Notes under the pieces: generated by a model
Databases searched by the model: none
The model's input: the letters and a program-made list of their open reading frames with translations, nothing else
What the model was told of the DNA's origin: nothing
In this document: positions 26,393 through 35,671 of the stretch, piece after piece
Layout of the letters: each line of letters opens with the position of its first letter
Position numbering within the stretch: position 1 is the stretch's first letter
Assembly (NCBI GenBank): GCA_963696665.1
Contig: CAVOLE010000031.1
Coordinates: forward strand, 434,001-498,000
Direction of reading: 5' to 3'
DNA length: 64,000 nucleotides
From: Roseiarcus sp963696665
GTDB taxonomy: Bacteria; Pseudomonadota; Alphaproteobacteria; Rhizobiales; Beijerinckiaceae
Position numbers and translations under genes: made by a program

Positions 26393-26947
26393 CTACGCGG
26401 TCCACTTGACGAGCGACAGCTCGTCGTCGAGCCACCGGCTTTCGGCCGGCCTCAGGCCTGCGTCTCGAAGAACGTCTTCGGGCGACTGGCCGAACCGGCC
26501 TTGGCAGAAGACGGGCACGCCGCCCGGCAGGCGCACCTGCTCGGCGCGCGCAAGGTAGAAGATATCGTAGCCGAGCTTCAGAAAGAGGCTAAAAACCTCA
26601 GTCCCGCCCGCGATCGCGATTGTGCCCCCTCCAAAGTCGACCGCGGCGCAGGCCTCTTCGAGCGTTGCGCCGGCTGGGTTCCAAAGCCAGGTGTTCGGAT
26701 TGTCAGGATCAGGCGCAAGATCGGACACGCGCCGGGTGAGGATCAGGCGGCGTCGGGCATGCGATTCCGGGTGGCCCTCGTGTGACAGCCGGCCATGGCA
26801 AACTACGTCCGCCCGATCGAGCGCATCGGAAAGAAAGCGCTGGTCGGCCTCGAATTTGAGCGAATCGGGCATAAATCCGGTCGCGTCCGCGATCATCCCG
26901 TCGGCCGAGGCAATCGCATAGCCCTCAATTCGCACGGCTCCCGGCAT
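26393..26947 (-). CDS. Dihydrofolate reductase/RibD C-terminal domain family protein
   Basis: 184-residue protein from the ATG at 26947 (MPGAVRIEGYAIASADGMIA). The fold is suggested by the opening strand with ASADGMIAD, the ADVVCHGRLSHEG segment, RRRLILTRRVSDLA and the nucleotide-binding GGGTIAIAGGTEVFSLFLKL. It resembles stand-alone RibD-C/dihydrofolate-reductase-like proteins that use NADPH; the true substrate is not known. It converges with the truncated cytochrome c, and no folate or riboflavin genes are nearby. Confidence 0.75.
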   Translation of the reverse strand: MPGAVRIEGYAIASADGMIADATGFMPDSLKFEADQRFLSDALDRADVVCHGRLSHEGHPESHARRRLILTRRVSDLAPDPDNPNTWLWNPAGATLEEACAAVDFGGGTIAIAGGTEVFSLFLKLGYDIFYLARAEQVRLPGGVPVFCQGRFGQSPEDVLRDAGLRPAESRWLDDELSLVKWTA

Positions 26948-27122
26948 CCAAACTGCTCCGCTCGCTCGAAACGCGCCCAACGGTTACGAGCCGAGCGCAA
27001 GCATCATTCCAATCAGGCTTGGGGCCATGCAAAACAAATGCCGAATAGGGATTGCTTGGATCTAGAGTCAAGAGGATGGTCCGGGCTATAGCGCCGAGAG
27101 CAAGAAAAAGGGCTTTGTAACC

Positions 27123-27848
27123 ATGAACGGCCGCAGGCTTCTTCCCGGGAAGCCTATCCCTATAACGGAAATTCCCGACTATTCGATTGAGCGCGACACC
27201 CTAGACGAGGTCTTCGCTGAGCCTTTCCGCCTGCGTCTCAGACGCATTGCTGAACTCGTGAAGCAATCCGGCGAGCGTTTGGAAGGCAACATCTTCTACG
27301 CCGATCTTGACGATCGTGATGTCGACCGGCCTCCGGACGGAGCCCTCGCTCCGGCCCGCCGCAATGCATGGCGCGCGGTCAGGTTCAAGGAGCGGTTGCT
27401 CGAAGTCGGCGTCAACGCCGGCCATAGCGCCCTGCTCGCGCTGTCGTCGAACCCGCGGCTCGAATATTACGGCGTCGACATCATGTCGCACGCCTACACA
27501 GCCGAATGCGTCGATTTCCTCAAAGGGGAGTTTCCTGGGCGCGTCCACCTGTTCACCGGCGATTCACGCGAAGTCCTGCCCTGGCTCGTCAGCCGGCGCG
27601 CGGAGCTTGCCTTCGACATTTTTCATGTCGACGGCGGCCACACCGACGCCGTCGCCCGCTCCGACATGGGCAATTGCATTCGCATCGGCGCCGGCCAGCG
27701 CGGCCGGCATGTGCTGCTCGACGACGTCCATGCGAGCTGGATCTTCGACGTCTATTGCGAATTCGTGTCGCGCGGCGATTTGACGACCGAGACGTTCTTC
27801 GGCGACTGGGAGGACGCCGGCCGCAACGTGCTGGCGCGGATCGAATGA
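27123..27848 (+). CDS. Class I SAM-dependent methyltransferase (Methyltransf_24-like)
   Basis: 241-residue protein. The SAM-binding motif is LLEVGVNAGHSALLALSSNP (about residues 91-110), followed by YYGVDIMSHAYTAECVDFL, and the acidic FDIFHVDGGHTDAVARSD typical of O-methyltransferases acting on sugars or phenolics. The stop overlaps the ATG of the following glycosyltransferase (ATGA, 27845-27848), so the two are translationally coupled and probably act on one glycan. The related gene at 42873 has a similar F-x-x-DG-H motif. Start ATG follows a weak AAAGGGC. Confidence 0.75.
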   Translation: MNGRRLLPGKPIPITEIPDYSIERDTLDEVFAEPFRLRLRRIAELVKQSGERLEGNIFYADLDDRDVDRPPDGALAPARRNAWRAVRFKERLLEVGVNAGHSALLALSSNPRLEYYGVDIMSHAYTAECVDFLKGEFPGRVHLFTGDSREVLPWLVSRRAELAFDIFHVDGGHTDAVARSDMGNCIRIGAGQRGRHVLLDDVHASWIFDVYCEFVSRGDLTTETFFGDWEDAGRNVLARIE

Positions 27849-28699
27849 CTCCGGTCGACGGCTACGAATTCGCGTCCTTCTGGCATGGGAAGCTCAATCC
27901 ATTCGCTTACGCGTGCCTGAGCTCATTTCCTCAAGCGGGCGTATCCTTACGCGTATTCAGCTATGATCCGCGTCTCGAGTTGCCTCCCGGGGTGCGCAAC
28001 GAGGACGCGCGCACGATCTGCCCGGATGAATCGCTGATCCACAAATTCATCGCCAACGGCAAGCCCTCGATCGCCACCTTCGCGGATATGTTTCGCTATC
28101 GGATGATGCGGCAGACGGGCTGCTGCTGGATCGACACCGACATGCTTTGCTTGATGAGGCCGGCGTTCGACAACGACGGCTTGGTGTTTTGCCGCCAGGC
28201 CGATGCTGTCGGGACGAGCCTCGTCAACAACGCGGTCTTGAGGCTGCCGCCGGCGAACTCGGCTCTCACGGAGTTGATTGCGGCGGCGGAGGCCGCGATC
28301 GACGTCGACCAGAGGTGGGGCGCGATCGGGCCATTCCTGCTGACTCCGGTCTTGGCCAAGCATGGCCTCACGCATTATGCGCTCGATTCGCATGTCTGCT
28401 ATCCGATCGAACCCGAGCAATTCTGGAAGCTGTTCCTGCCCGGCTACCGTGAGTGGACCGCGAACGCGGTGCGCGGCGCGAGCTTCGTCCACCTGTGGAG
28501 CGAGGCGATCGCATGGAGCGGCTATGATTTCTGGACTTGCCCGCCCCTCGGGTCCTACTTGCACGAAGCATTCGAACGCATCGGCGCGCTCGACCGCTTT
28601 CGTCGTGTCGCGACCGAGGACGAAGTTCTCCGCTTGATGGCGAAGCCTATCGCCGACGCAGAGCGCACTGCGCGACCCGGCGCAATCGCTTCCGATTGA
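27845..28699 (+). CDS. Glycosyltransferase with DXD motif (GT32/capsular-type)
   Basis: 284-residue protein. Key features are the N-terminal SFWHGKLNPFAYACLSSF with later FADMFRYRMMRQTGCCWIDT, the metal/sugar-nucleotide DxD motif in IDTDMLCL, then VNNAVLRLPPANSAL and GPFLLTPVLAKHGL. This layout is that of the GT32-like 'Gly_transf_sug' and alpha-1,4-glycosyltransferase families that add hexoses to polysaccharides. The start overlaps the upstream methyltransferase stop. Together they may build and methylate a surface glycan; the acceptor is unknown. Confidence 0.75.
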   Translation: MTPVDGYEFASFWHGKLNPFAYACLSSFPQAGVSLRVFSYDPRLELPPGVRNEDARTICPDESLIHKFIANGKPSIATFADMFRYRMMRQTGCCWIDTDMLCLMRPAFDNDGLVFCRQADAVGTSLVNNAVLRLPPANSALTELIAAAEAAIDVDQRWGAIGPFLLTPVLAKHGLTHYALDSHVCYPIEPEQFWKLFLPGYREWTANAVRGASFVHLWSEAIAWSGYDFWTCPPLGSYLHEAFERIGALDRFRRVATEDEVLRLMAKPIADAERTARPGAIASD

Positions 28700-28723
28700 C
28701 GAACCGACAGGGTTTGACGCGCG

Positions 28724-30421
28724 CTATCCGATCGCGGCCGGTTCACGGGCGCCCTGAGGCGCGAGCCGCTTCGATCGTTTCCGCTTCCTCTTCTGGCGGT
28801 GGCGCTTGGGCGCGACAAGGAAGGCCACCTTCACCGGCTGCTTCACAAACGCGCGCGCTTGTTCCTCAATCATGCGGTCAGCCATCGTCACGCGCGTGCG
28901 CAGATGCCTAAGCTCGAGCAACGATTGAATGAGAAAGGTCTCGACGATCCGGCCGCTGACCTGCGTGTCCTCGAAAACGCCCCACGCATACGCGCCGTCG
29001 CGCTTTCGCTCGAGGCCGATTTCATGAACCAAGGCGAGAAACGGCTTAATGTCCTTTGGGTCGATCACATATTCGACAGTGATCAGAATCGGCCCCTGGT
29101 CGTCTTCGATCGGATGCACGAACACCGGCGTCCGCCAATGCATCGACGGAGTGAGATCAAGCGCAGCGGCGGTTTGCAGTCTCCACCGCGCGGTCAAGGC
29201 CATCCCGATGGCCGCGCCCGCCGCCGCGAGGAAAAGGGCCATCGGCACGCCCTCGATGCTTGCGACCTTGCCCCAAACCGCGCTGCCAAGCGTCATGGCG
29301 CCAAAAAACGCGGTCAGAAAAATCGCCAGGCCTCGTCCGCGCACCCACTCCGGCAACGCCACCTGCGCCGAGACGAACAGCGTCGTCATCATCGTGATCC
29401 AGGACGCGCCCGCAATCAGGCTCGCGAGCCCCGCGATGGCCGGCTCGCGCGCCGCGCCATACACCCCAAGCGCGAGAATTGTGCCTAAGGTCCCAAGCGT
29501 CGCCAGGCGGTCGGGACCGAGGCGCGCCTTGAGACCGTTGAGCGCGAACGAGCCGAGGATCGAACCCACGCCAATCAAGCCGAGCAGGACGCCGTAGACT
29601 GCGGGCCCGTTGCCCATCTGCGTCCGCGCGACCAGCGGCAGAAGCGCCCAATAAGCGCTGGCGAAAGGGAAAAAGGCGACCGCGCGGATCAATGTCGCGT
29701 CGATATCGCGATTGTTTCTGGCGTACCGCAACCCCGTGCGCAGCGCGCTGAAGAGACGCTCCGCGGGAAGGGTCTCTCTGGTGCGGCGTGGCGCGCGCCA
29801 CCATAGCAACGCGGCCAGGACGGCGCCGTTGCCGGCGCAGAAACACCAGAATGGCAATCCGATGCTGACAGTCGCGATCCCCAACCCCGCAATAGCCGGG
29901 CCGAGCGCGCGGCTGACATTGTAACTCGTATTGTTGATCGCGATGGCGCTGTCGAGATCCTGCTTCGGCACCAGCATCGGCGTGATGACCAGCCAGGCCG
30001 GCGCTGCAAGCGCGCCTGTGCCTCCCAAACAAAACGCCGTCGCCAGGAGCACGGCGGGCGTCGCCCAATGCATGGTGACCACGGCCGCGAAGACGACCGA
30101 TATCGCGGTCACCGCAATTTGAGCCCCGATCAGCATGCGACGCGCGTCGATGATGTCGGTCAGCGCGCCCGCAGGCAGGGTCAGAAGAAACATCGGCAGC
30201 GTGGTGGCGACCTGGACCGCCGACACCATCATCGGGTCCGGATTGAGGCTGGTCATGAGCCAGTTCGACGAGGTGTCGAACATCGCGAATCCCACGTTTG
30301 ACGCGGAACTCGCGATGAGCATGACCGTGAACGCCAAATTGCCGAAAACGCCCCAGCGCCAGTCACCGGCTGCAGACGCGTCCGACTTCGCGCTGGACTC
30401 GCTGGACAACAAGATCCCCAT
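28724..30421 (-). CDS. MFS_3 (EntS-like) exporter with C-terminal ABM-like domain, paralogue 1
   Basis: 565-residue protein. Residues about 20-410 form a 12-helix MFS_3 exporter (FDTSSNWLMTSLNPDPMMVS, LPAGALTDIIDARRML, NNTSYNVSRALGPAIAG). Residues 430-530 form a soluble domain starting GPILITVEYVIDPKDIKPFL and carrying the RKRDGAYAWGVFED pattern common at the end of this family, followed by a basic tail KRHRQKRKRKRSKR. It is about half identical by eye to the product at 31724-33364, which is divergent and separated only by a universal stress gene. Substrate unknown; relatives export siderophores or drugs. Confidence 0.85.
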   Translation of the reverse strand: MGILLSSESSAKSDASAAGDWRWGVFGNLAFTVMLIASSASNVGFAMFDTSSNWLMTSLNPDPMMVSAVQVATTLPMFLLTLPAGALTDIIDARRMLIGAQIAVTAISVVFAAVVTMHWATPAVLLATAFCLGGTGALAAPAWLVITPMLVPKQDLDSAIAINNTSYNVSRALGPAIAGLGIATVSIGLPFWCFCAGNGAVLAALLWWRAPRRTRETLPAERLFSALRTGLRYARNNRDIDATLIRAVAFFPFASAYWALLPLVARTQMGNGPAVYGVLLGLIGVGSILGSFALNGLKARLGPDRLATLGTLGTILALGVYGAAREPAIAGLASLIAGASWITMMTTLFVSAQVALPEWVRGRGLAIFLTAFFGAMTLGSAVWGKVASIEGVPMALFLAAAGAAIGMALTARWRLQTAAALDLTPSMHWRTPVFVHPIEDDQGPILITVEYVIDPKDIKPFLALVHEIGLERKRDGAYAWGVFEDTQVSGRIVETFLIQSLLELRHLRTRVTMADRMIEEQARAFVKQPVKVAFLVAPKRHRQKRKRKRSKRLAPQGAREPAAIG

Positions 30422-30759
30422 TGGAGAAATCGAACGGCCAATACCTGCCGGATTCCCAGATCAAATGGCGAACGGCGAAGAAAGTTTCAAGGCGCCGCAG
30501 TGCGAAAGACCCCTTCACCAGATGGTGACCGCTGCCCAAAAAAGTGGCATTCGATCCGCAGGGATGCAGTTCCATCCATGATCCGGCGGCCTTCGCTCCC
30601 GCACGAGACCTCGCGCGCTCACGAAGACTTTCGAATTGACGGCTGTTTGATTATGTTTGCAGCAGCCTCCCTGGCGCGGCCAAGTCGACGCGAGACTTGT
30701 GCACAATCTTGACCCAAGTCGGCGCGCGGCCGCGCATCATCCGCCTCTTGGAGAAACGG

Positions 30760-31590
30760 TTGGCCACGATTTCTACCCTTATGGCCTGCATGTCCGCAAA
30801 TCGCTCCAACACCGAACTGCTGTCGGTTGTGGCCGACATCGCGGAGCGCTTTTCCGCGAGCGTTATCGGCGTCTGCGCAAACCAGCTTTCCATGCATTCC
30901 TCTTTTCTGGCCGTCGGTCCCGGTGAACCGCGCAGCCACGAACTCGACAAATTTCGCGAGCGTGCGGCGGTCGTCGAAAGAGAATTCCGTTCGGCCTTAT
31001 CGACAGTGAACAATCTTTTGTGGCGCGGTGAAATAACCGCTGGACCGACGTCGCACTACCTCGCCAATCAGGCTCGCGCCGCTGACTTGCTTGTAGCGGC
31101 CAGCAAATCCGACAACCGCAAAGTCTCCGGCTGGTCCGAATTCGAAGTCAGCGACCTCATCATGCGGTGCGGGCGTCCAATTCTCTTGGCTCCGCCCCGG
31201 ACGACCGGGCTCAAATTGAAGCGAACTCTTGTCTACTGGAAGGACTCGCGCGAGGCGCGACGGGCGGTCGCCGACGCTCTCCCGTTTTTGAAGGCGAGCC
31301 AGGCGGTCGACGTGGTCGAACTTGCCAGTGAGCGCGAGATCGAACCGGCGCGAGCGCGTCTCGCCGATGTTGGCGATTGGCTTCATCGCCACGGCGTCGA
31401 GGCGGATTGTTTCACGACCCCGTTGACGGGGACGAAGTCGGCCCATCTCGCCGCAATCGCGCAAGACCTCAATGCCGATCTGGTCGTGGCGGGGGCGTTC
31501 GGCCACAGCCGCTTGCGCGAGTGGGCGTTCGGCGGAGTGACGCAAGATCTTCTTACGCGGAGCGAACGCTGCACGCTCGTTTCACACTAG
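30760..31590 (+). CDS. Universal stress protein (tandem UspA-like)
   Basis: About 276 residues, length of a two-domain Usp. The first half opens LATISTLMACMSANRSNTEL and contains the ADLLVAASKSDN loop; the second half begins KRTLVYWKDSREARRAV and has the nucleotide-site motif VAGAFGHSRLREWAFGGVTQ (G-x2-G-x9-G pattern). The TTG at 30760 is chosen because GGAG lies six bases upstream and the family N-terminus begins there; no ATG fits. It is followed directly by a perfect hairpin terminator and sits between two divergent MFS_3 paralogues. Confidence 0.8.
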   Translation: MATISTLMACMSANRSNTELLSVVADIAERFSASVIGVCANQLSMHSSFLAVGPGEPRSHELDKFRERAAVVEREFRSALSTVNNLLWRGEITAGPTSHYLANQARAADLLVAASKSDNRKVSGWSEFEVSDLIMRCGRPILLAPPRTTGLKLKRTLVYWKDSREARRAVADALPFLKASQAVDVVELASEREIEPARARLADVGDWLHRHGVEADCFTTPLTGTKSAHLAAIAQDLNADLVVAGAFGHSRLREWAFGGVTQDLLTRSERCTLVSH

Positions 31591-31637
31591 GCAAGTTTGC
31601 GTTGGCGGACCAACGCAAACTTGCTTAATTCCTTTGA
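31591..31637 (+). terminator. Perfect 15-base-stem terminator after the universal stress gene
   Basis: GCAAGTTTGCGTTGG, loop CGGA, CCAACGCAAACTTGC, then TTAATTCCTTTGATTT. The stem begins on the base after the TAG stop. The arms match perfectly, longer than most intrinsic terminators. Confidence 0.85.
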
Positions 31638-31653
31638 TTTCGCAGGATTCTGA

Positions 31654-31680
31654 GCCGAAAACCGGCATCCACTTTTCGGC
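31654..31680. repeat. Small inverted repeat GCCGAAAA / TTTTCGGC
   Basis: Eight-base arms around CCGGCATCCAC, of a type common between genes in Hyphomicrobiales. It lies between the stress-gene terminator and the second MFS_3 gene. Confidence 0.6.
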
Positions 31681-31723
31681 AGTCCTGCTCAGGCGTTCGG
31701 GTCCGACGAGGAGCGAATTGAAG

Positions 31724-33364
31724 ATGAACCTACGCTTCACTCAGGAGCCGTACTCCGATCGGTCGTCAATGCTCGGCGCGTTCGCCCATCCGGCGTTCGC
31801 GATCGTCTGGACGGCGAGCACCTGCGCGCTGATCGGCATCGCCATGTACGACACGGCGTCCGGCTGGCTGATGACGACGTTCGACCTCAACGCGTTCGAC
31901 GTTTCGCTGCTGCACACCGCAACGACGCTACCGATTTTCCTGTTCACCCTTCCCGCCGGCGCCATCGCCGACATCGTCGATCCGCGTCGGATGATCATCG
32001 CCGTCTCGTATGCGATCGCCGTGTTGATGGCGATCTTCGCCGCCGTGGTCGCGCTCGATTTCGTGTCCCCCGTGCTGTTGCTCTTGACGACGTTCGTTCT
32101 CAGCGCGGCTTGGTCGCTCAATTCGCCCGCATGGCTATCGATCGTGCCGCAGCTCGTGCCGAAGCCGGTGATTCCCGGGGCGATCGCAGCGCACAGCGTC
32201 GGCTACAATCTCAGCCGCACGCTCGGTCCTGCGCTCGGCGGGTTCATCATCGTGCGCTACGGCGCAGCCGTTCCACTGTGGATCTTTGTCGCCGCCAATC
32301 TCATGGTGATCGCCGCGCTCACCTGGTGGCGTGGCTCGGGCCGACAGCGAGCGTCCCTTCCCGCCGAAAGATTGAGCAGCGCTTTGCGCACCGGTCTTCG
32401 GCATACCGCCAACAACCGCCTCCTGTCGGCGACGCTGGCGCGCACCCTTGCGATCTACCCGTTTACCGCCGCGTATTGGGGGCTCTTGCCGTTGATCGCC
32501 CGGCGAACCGGGCAAGGCGCGGAGCACTACGGGCTTCTGCTCAGCGCCATCAGCGTCGGGGCGATACTCGGATCGCTTGGACATGAGAAATTGCGTCGCA
32601 AATTCGGCGCCGACCGGCTGGTCGCGGCCGGGACGATCCTGACCGTCGTCGCGCTGGCGCTCTTCGCCGTCGCGCAAGACCTCTCGATTTCGCTTTGCGC
32701 TTGCTTACTGGCCGGAGTGGCCTGGGTCACCAACCTCACCTGCCTTTACACCTCCGCACAGAACGTCTTGCCGGATTGGGTGCGCGGCCGCGGGCTCGCC
32801 GTGTTTCTGACCGTCATCTACGGGACGATGACTTTGTGCAGCGCGGCCTGGGGCGAGGTCGCCGCGAGATTCGGACTCTCGACCGCCCTCATCGCCGCCG
32901 CCGCAGGCGCCATTGTGGCGATCCCTCTCACCTGGCGATGGAAGTTGCAGCAGGGGGCCCTTGACCTCTCGCCCTCCCAGCATTGGACCCTTCCGGAAAC
33001 CCGTGAGCAGATCGATAACGATCGTGGGCCGGTGCTGGTCAAGATCGAGTACCGGATCGACCCCAGGGACAGCTCGGATTTTGTGCGCGCTTTGGACGAG
33101 CTCGGTTTCGAGCGCCGGCGCGATGGCGCGTTCGCATGGGGAATCTTCGAGGACGCGGGCGACCTCGGCCGCTATGAAGAAGCCTATCTGATCGAATCGT
33201 GGCTCGAGCTCATGCATTTGCGCGAGCGGGTCACCAACGCCGATCGGGTGCTCGAGGACGAAATCCGGCAAATGCTCATCGCGCCCCCGCGCATCGAATT
33301 TCTCATCGCGGCCGAACGCGGCGACCAGGCCCGGAATCGACGCATGGAGCCAGCCGGAGCGTAA
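31724..33364 (+). CDS. MFS_3 (EntS-like) exporter with C-terminal ABM-like domain, paralogue 2
   Basis: 546-residue protein from the ATG at 31724 (MNLRFTQEPYSDRSSM; AGGAG about 11 bases upstream). It matches paralogue 1 along its length: SALRTGLRHTANNRLLSATL versus SALRTGLRYARNNRDIDATL, and the soluble end GPVLVKIEYRIDPRDSSDFV with RRRDGAFAWGIFED. Twelve helices are visible. The stop is followed three bases later by the flavodoxin-fold oxidoreductase, so they form a pair. The substrate is unknown. Confidence 0.87.
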   Translation: MNLRFTQEPYSDRSSMLGAFAHPAFAIVWTASTCALIGIAMYDTASGWLMTTFDLNAFDVSLLHTATTLPIFLFTLPAGAIADIVDPRRMIIAVSYAIAVLMAIFAAVVALDFVSPVLLLLTTFVLSAAWSLNSPAWLSIVPQLVPKPVIPGAIAAHSVGYNLSRTLGPALGGFIIVRYGAAVPLWIFVAANLMVIAALTWWRGSGRQRASLPAERLSSALRTGLRHTANNRLLSATLARTLAIYPFTAAYWGLLPLIARRTGQGAEHYGLLLSAISVGAILGSLGHEKLRRKFGADRLVAAGTILTVVALALFAVAQDLSISLCACLLAGVAWVTNLTCLYTSAQNVLPDWVRGRGLAVFLTVIYGTMTLCSAAWGEVAARFGLSTALIAAAAGAIVAIPLTWRWKLQQGALDLSPSQHWTLPETREQIDNDRGPVLVKIEYRIDPRDSSDFVRALDELGFERRRDGAFAWGIFEDAGDLGRYEEAYLIESWLELMHLRERVTNADRVLEDEIRQMLIAPPRIEFLIAAERGDQARNRRMEPAGA

Positions 33365-33367
33365 GCT

Positions 33368-33952
33368 TTGCGCATTCTTGTCGTGTTCGCGCATCCGCTG
33401 GAAACGAGTTTCGTTTCCGCTTTGCACGCGCGCGTCCTCGAGATCCTGCGGAAGAACGGGCATATCATCGACGATCTCGACCTTTATGCGGAGAAATTCG
33501 ATCCCGTGATGTCGCGCGAGGGGCTTCTGCGCTACGTCGATACAAGCGCGAACACTTGCGGGGTGGAAGGATACGTAGAGCGCCTCAAGGCCGCCGAGGC
33601 GCTCGTGCTCGTCTTTCCGGTCTGGTTCGACGGCCTGCCTGCGATCATGCAGGGCTATTTCCAGCGCGTGTTTCTGCCTGGCGTCGCCGTCCGCATCGAC
33701 GAACAGGGGCTGTTCCATCCCAATCTTCATCACATCAAGCGGATGGCCGCCGTTTGCGCCTACGGCGAAGGCGAGCGCGACGTCTCCGCCAAGTGCGACC
33801 CGCCGCTACGGTTCGTTCGCGACAACATCGGCGTGCTGATCGATCCGAAAGGCCGCTTCGAGTATCTCGCTCTCTACGACATGAATTTCACCGCCGCGCA
33901 CCGGCGCGCCGCGTTCATGACGCGCGTGGCTCACGCCTTCGAGTCTTGGTAA
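33368..33952 (+). CDS. NAD(P)H dehydrogenase (quinone), flavodoxin-like fold
   Basis: 194-residue FMN/FAD-type oxidoreductase of the KefF/MdaB/NQO family. The first strand MRILVVFAHPLETSFVSALH supplies the flavin phosphate loop, and the central VLVFPVWFDGLPAIMQGYFQ-RVFLPG is the family signature. Such enzymes reduce quinones by two electrons and limit redox cycling, or act as ancillary subunits of Kef K+ efflux channels (no Kef gene is near). The start is a TTG at 33368, overlapping the upstream operon by proximity (three bases). It may detoxify the compound exported by the MFS partner; inference. Confidence 0.85.
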   Translation: MRILVVFAHPLETSFVSALHARVLEILRKNGHIIDDLDLYAEKFDPVMSREGLLRYVDTSANTCGVEGYVERLKAAEALVLVFPVWFDGLPAIMQGYFQRVFLPGVAVRIDEQGLFHPNLHHIKRMAAVCAYGEGERDVSAKCDPPLRFVRDNIGVLIDPKGRFEYLALYDMNFTAAHRRAAFMTRVAHAFESW

Positions 33953-33973
33953 GGGGCCGCGGAGGACGTCGGA

Positions 33974-34816
33974 TCAGAAGCTGTATTTGAATCCGGCGAA
34001 AGGCCCGTACATCCACTGCTGGTAACGGAAGCTCTTCGGTTCGAAGGTGATGGCGTTGATGCCGGTGTCCTGGTGGGTGTAGGTGTACATCACGCGATAC
34101 CCAATGGTCGTAGCAATGTTCTGCGTCCAGTTGTAGCCGACAGAAGCGAGCGCCTGCCCGGTTGCGCTGTCGGACCAGCCACCGAGATCGGCCAGCATGT
34201 TCATGAACCAGTGATCGTCGTAGCGATAGTGCGCGGCGAAGCCGGCGACCGGATTGACCCAGTCCTTGTTGACGGATTCTGTCCCGTTGAACAATCCGAA
34301 CGGGCCGCTGACGGCGAGCTTGGTCCCGCTGTAGAAGTTGCGGGCGCCAACCGTGCCGTAGAGAGACAGGTTCGGCATGCCGAGCGGCACGCGAACGCCG
34401 CCAAAGGCTGTGATGAACCCCTCGTTGAGGGTGAGGCTCGTCTTTCCGCCGTAGAGCACGCTGTCCTGGTTTTGTAAAACTCCGGACCCACCGATCCGCG
34501 CCCAAACGAAATCAATTCCGCCGATGAACGTGTCGTTGCGGGCGACCACGCTCCCCATGAACGCGCCTTGGAAGTGTTCGAGCACTTTGCCGAAGCTCGC
34601 GTAATAGGGCAGCGTCGGCAGTGATCCGAAGCCGGTGCTTCCGGCGATGCTAGACCCCCAGCCATAGCCGGTGATCTCGTAATGCCAAGCGGACGGCAGT
34701 GCCGGGGCGACGATCTCCTCCGGAGCGGGCTTGCTCGTCGGCAGGTCGGCGGCTTCCGCGACCGGCGCTTCGCATAGCCCGGCACAGAGGACCAGCGCCG
34801 CCAAATATGTCCGCAT
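33974..34816 (-). CDS. Outer-membrane beta-barrel protein
   Basis: 280 residues with a signal peptide (1-22, ending AEA) then ADLPTSKPAPEEIVAPALPS, a short linker typical of Hyphomicrobiales porin-like proteins. The rest alternates aromatic strands (WHYEITGYGWGSSIAGSTG, FIGGIDFVWARIGG, YGPFAGFKYSF) and ends in phenylalanine, the BAM recognition signal. Glycine and tyrosine are abundant. It resembles OmpA/OmpW-size 8-10 strand barrels; ligand unknown. It converges on the quinone reductase gene. Confidence 0.8.
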   Translation of the reverse strand: MRTYLAALVLCAGLCEAPVAEAADLPTSKPAPEEIVAPALPSAWHYEITGYGWGSSIAGSTGFGSLPTLPYYASFGKVLEHFQGAFMGSVVARNDTFIGGIDFVWARIGGSGVLQNQDSVLYGGKTSLTLNEGFITAFGGVRVPLGMPNLSLYGTVGARNFYSGTKLAVSGPFGLFNGTESVNKDWVNPVAGFAAHYRYDDHWFMNMLADLGGWSDSATGQALASVGYNWTQNIATTIGYRVMYTYTHQDTGINAITFEPKSFRYQQWMYGPFAGFKYSF

Positions 34817-34997
34817 TGTTTTGCCCCGACCCGCGACCGGCCGCTACATAACGTAGCTTAAGGCTTCAGGACGCGCCCGCCCGAACTCGACCACTTTCAA
34901 TTCCATAGAAGGGAACGGCGGCGCCGGCAATAGCCGGGAGGCCGTCGGACCTAATCGTGCGCCGGCGTTTTAAGGGCCATGTACGCCGAGCGGCGTC

Positions 34998-35447
34998 CTA
35001 GATCGCGTCTCCGGCGGCTTCGTTCTGGCCTTTGCCGACTTGGCTCAGCATTGACAAGACGAAATCAGGCGCAAGGAACCGCGCGCAGGTTTCGCCGCCA
35101 GAAACGAGCGCTATCATCGATCGCCCTTCGGCGCTCGCCACGACTGCGCTGTCGCCTGGCGGGAGCTGTCGCGAGATCGGCGGAATGGCGACGTAAAGCG
35201 CGCGTACGAACTGAAACTGCTCTGGCGTCAGCTTCGTGACGTGAGACACCGAACCGATCTTCGAGAGCGCGACGCATTGGGGCGCATCTGCATTTAGCCA
35301 TTGAGAGAAAACGCCTGCCTCTTGGCTGGTGTCCGGGGCCGAGGTCACAACCTGCGCGGTTTGGATGGGCGTCGTTTGCGAACTTATGCCAAATCCGCTC
35401 AAGCCCGCCAATCCTGCCGCGGTAAGGGCCAGGAATGCATTGTTCAT
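34998..35447 (-). CDS. Secreted hypothetical protein
   Basis: 149 residues with a signal-like N-terminus MNNAFLALTAAGLAGLSGFG and no further membrane helix. The mature part has two cysteines (APQCVALSK and ETCARFLAP) that could pair, and the stretch LTPEQFQFVRALYVAIPPIS. I do not recognise a family. An upstream AGGAGG precedes the ATG at 35447. The neighbours are an outer-membrane barrel and a small secreted protein, so an envelope role is possible. Confidence 0.65.
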   Translation of the reverse strand: MNNAFLALTAAGLAGLSGFGISSQTTPIQTAQVVTSAPDTSQEAGVFSQWLNADAPQCVALSKIGSVSHVTKLTPEQFQFVRALYVAIPPISRQLPPGDSAVVASAEGRSMIALVSGGETCARFLAPDFVLSMLSQVGKGQNEAAGDAI

Positions 35448-35671
35448 AACGTCCTCCTGTATCCCGCACGCAGCCTCGCAAGCACCGTGGATGAGAGATG
35501 CGCTCCGCGCTGGCCTGCGACCCGCCGAGGGGGGACAAGTTCGCAGTTCAAACGTTGGCGGACATCGTTGGTTCCCATCTGACGGCTATGTGAGAACGCA
35601 GCTCAGCAAGTCGAGCGGCTGACGCCAAAGACATCCTCGCAGCGATCGCCGACCTCGCCGCGCCGCTGGCC

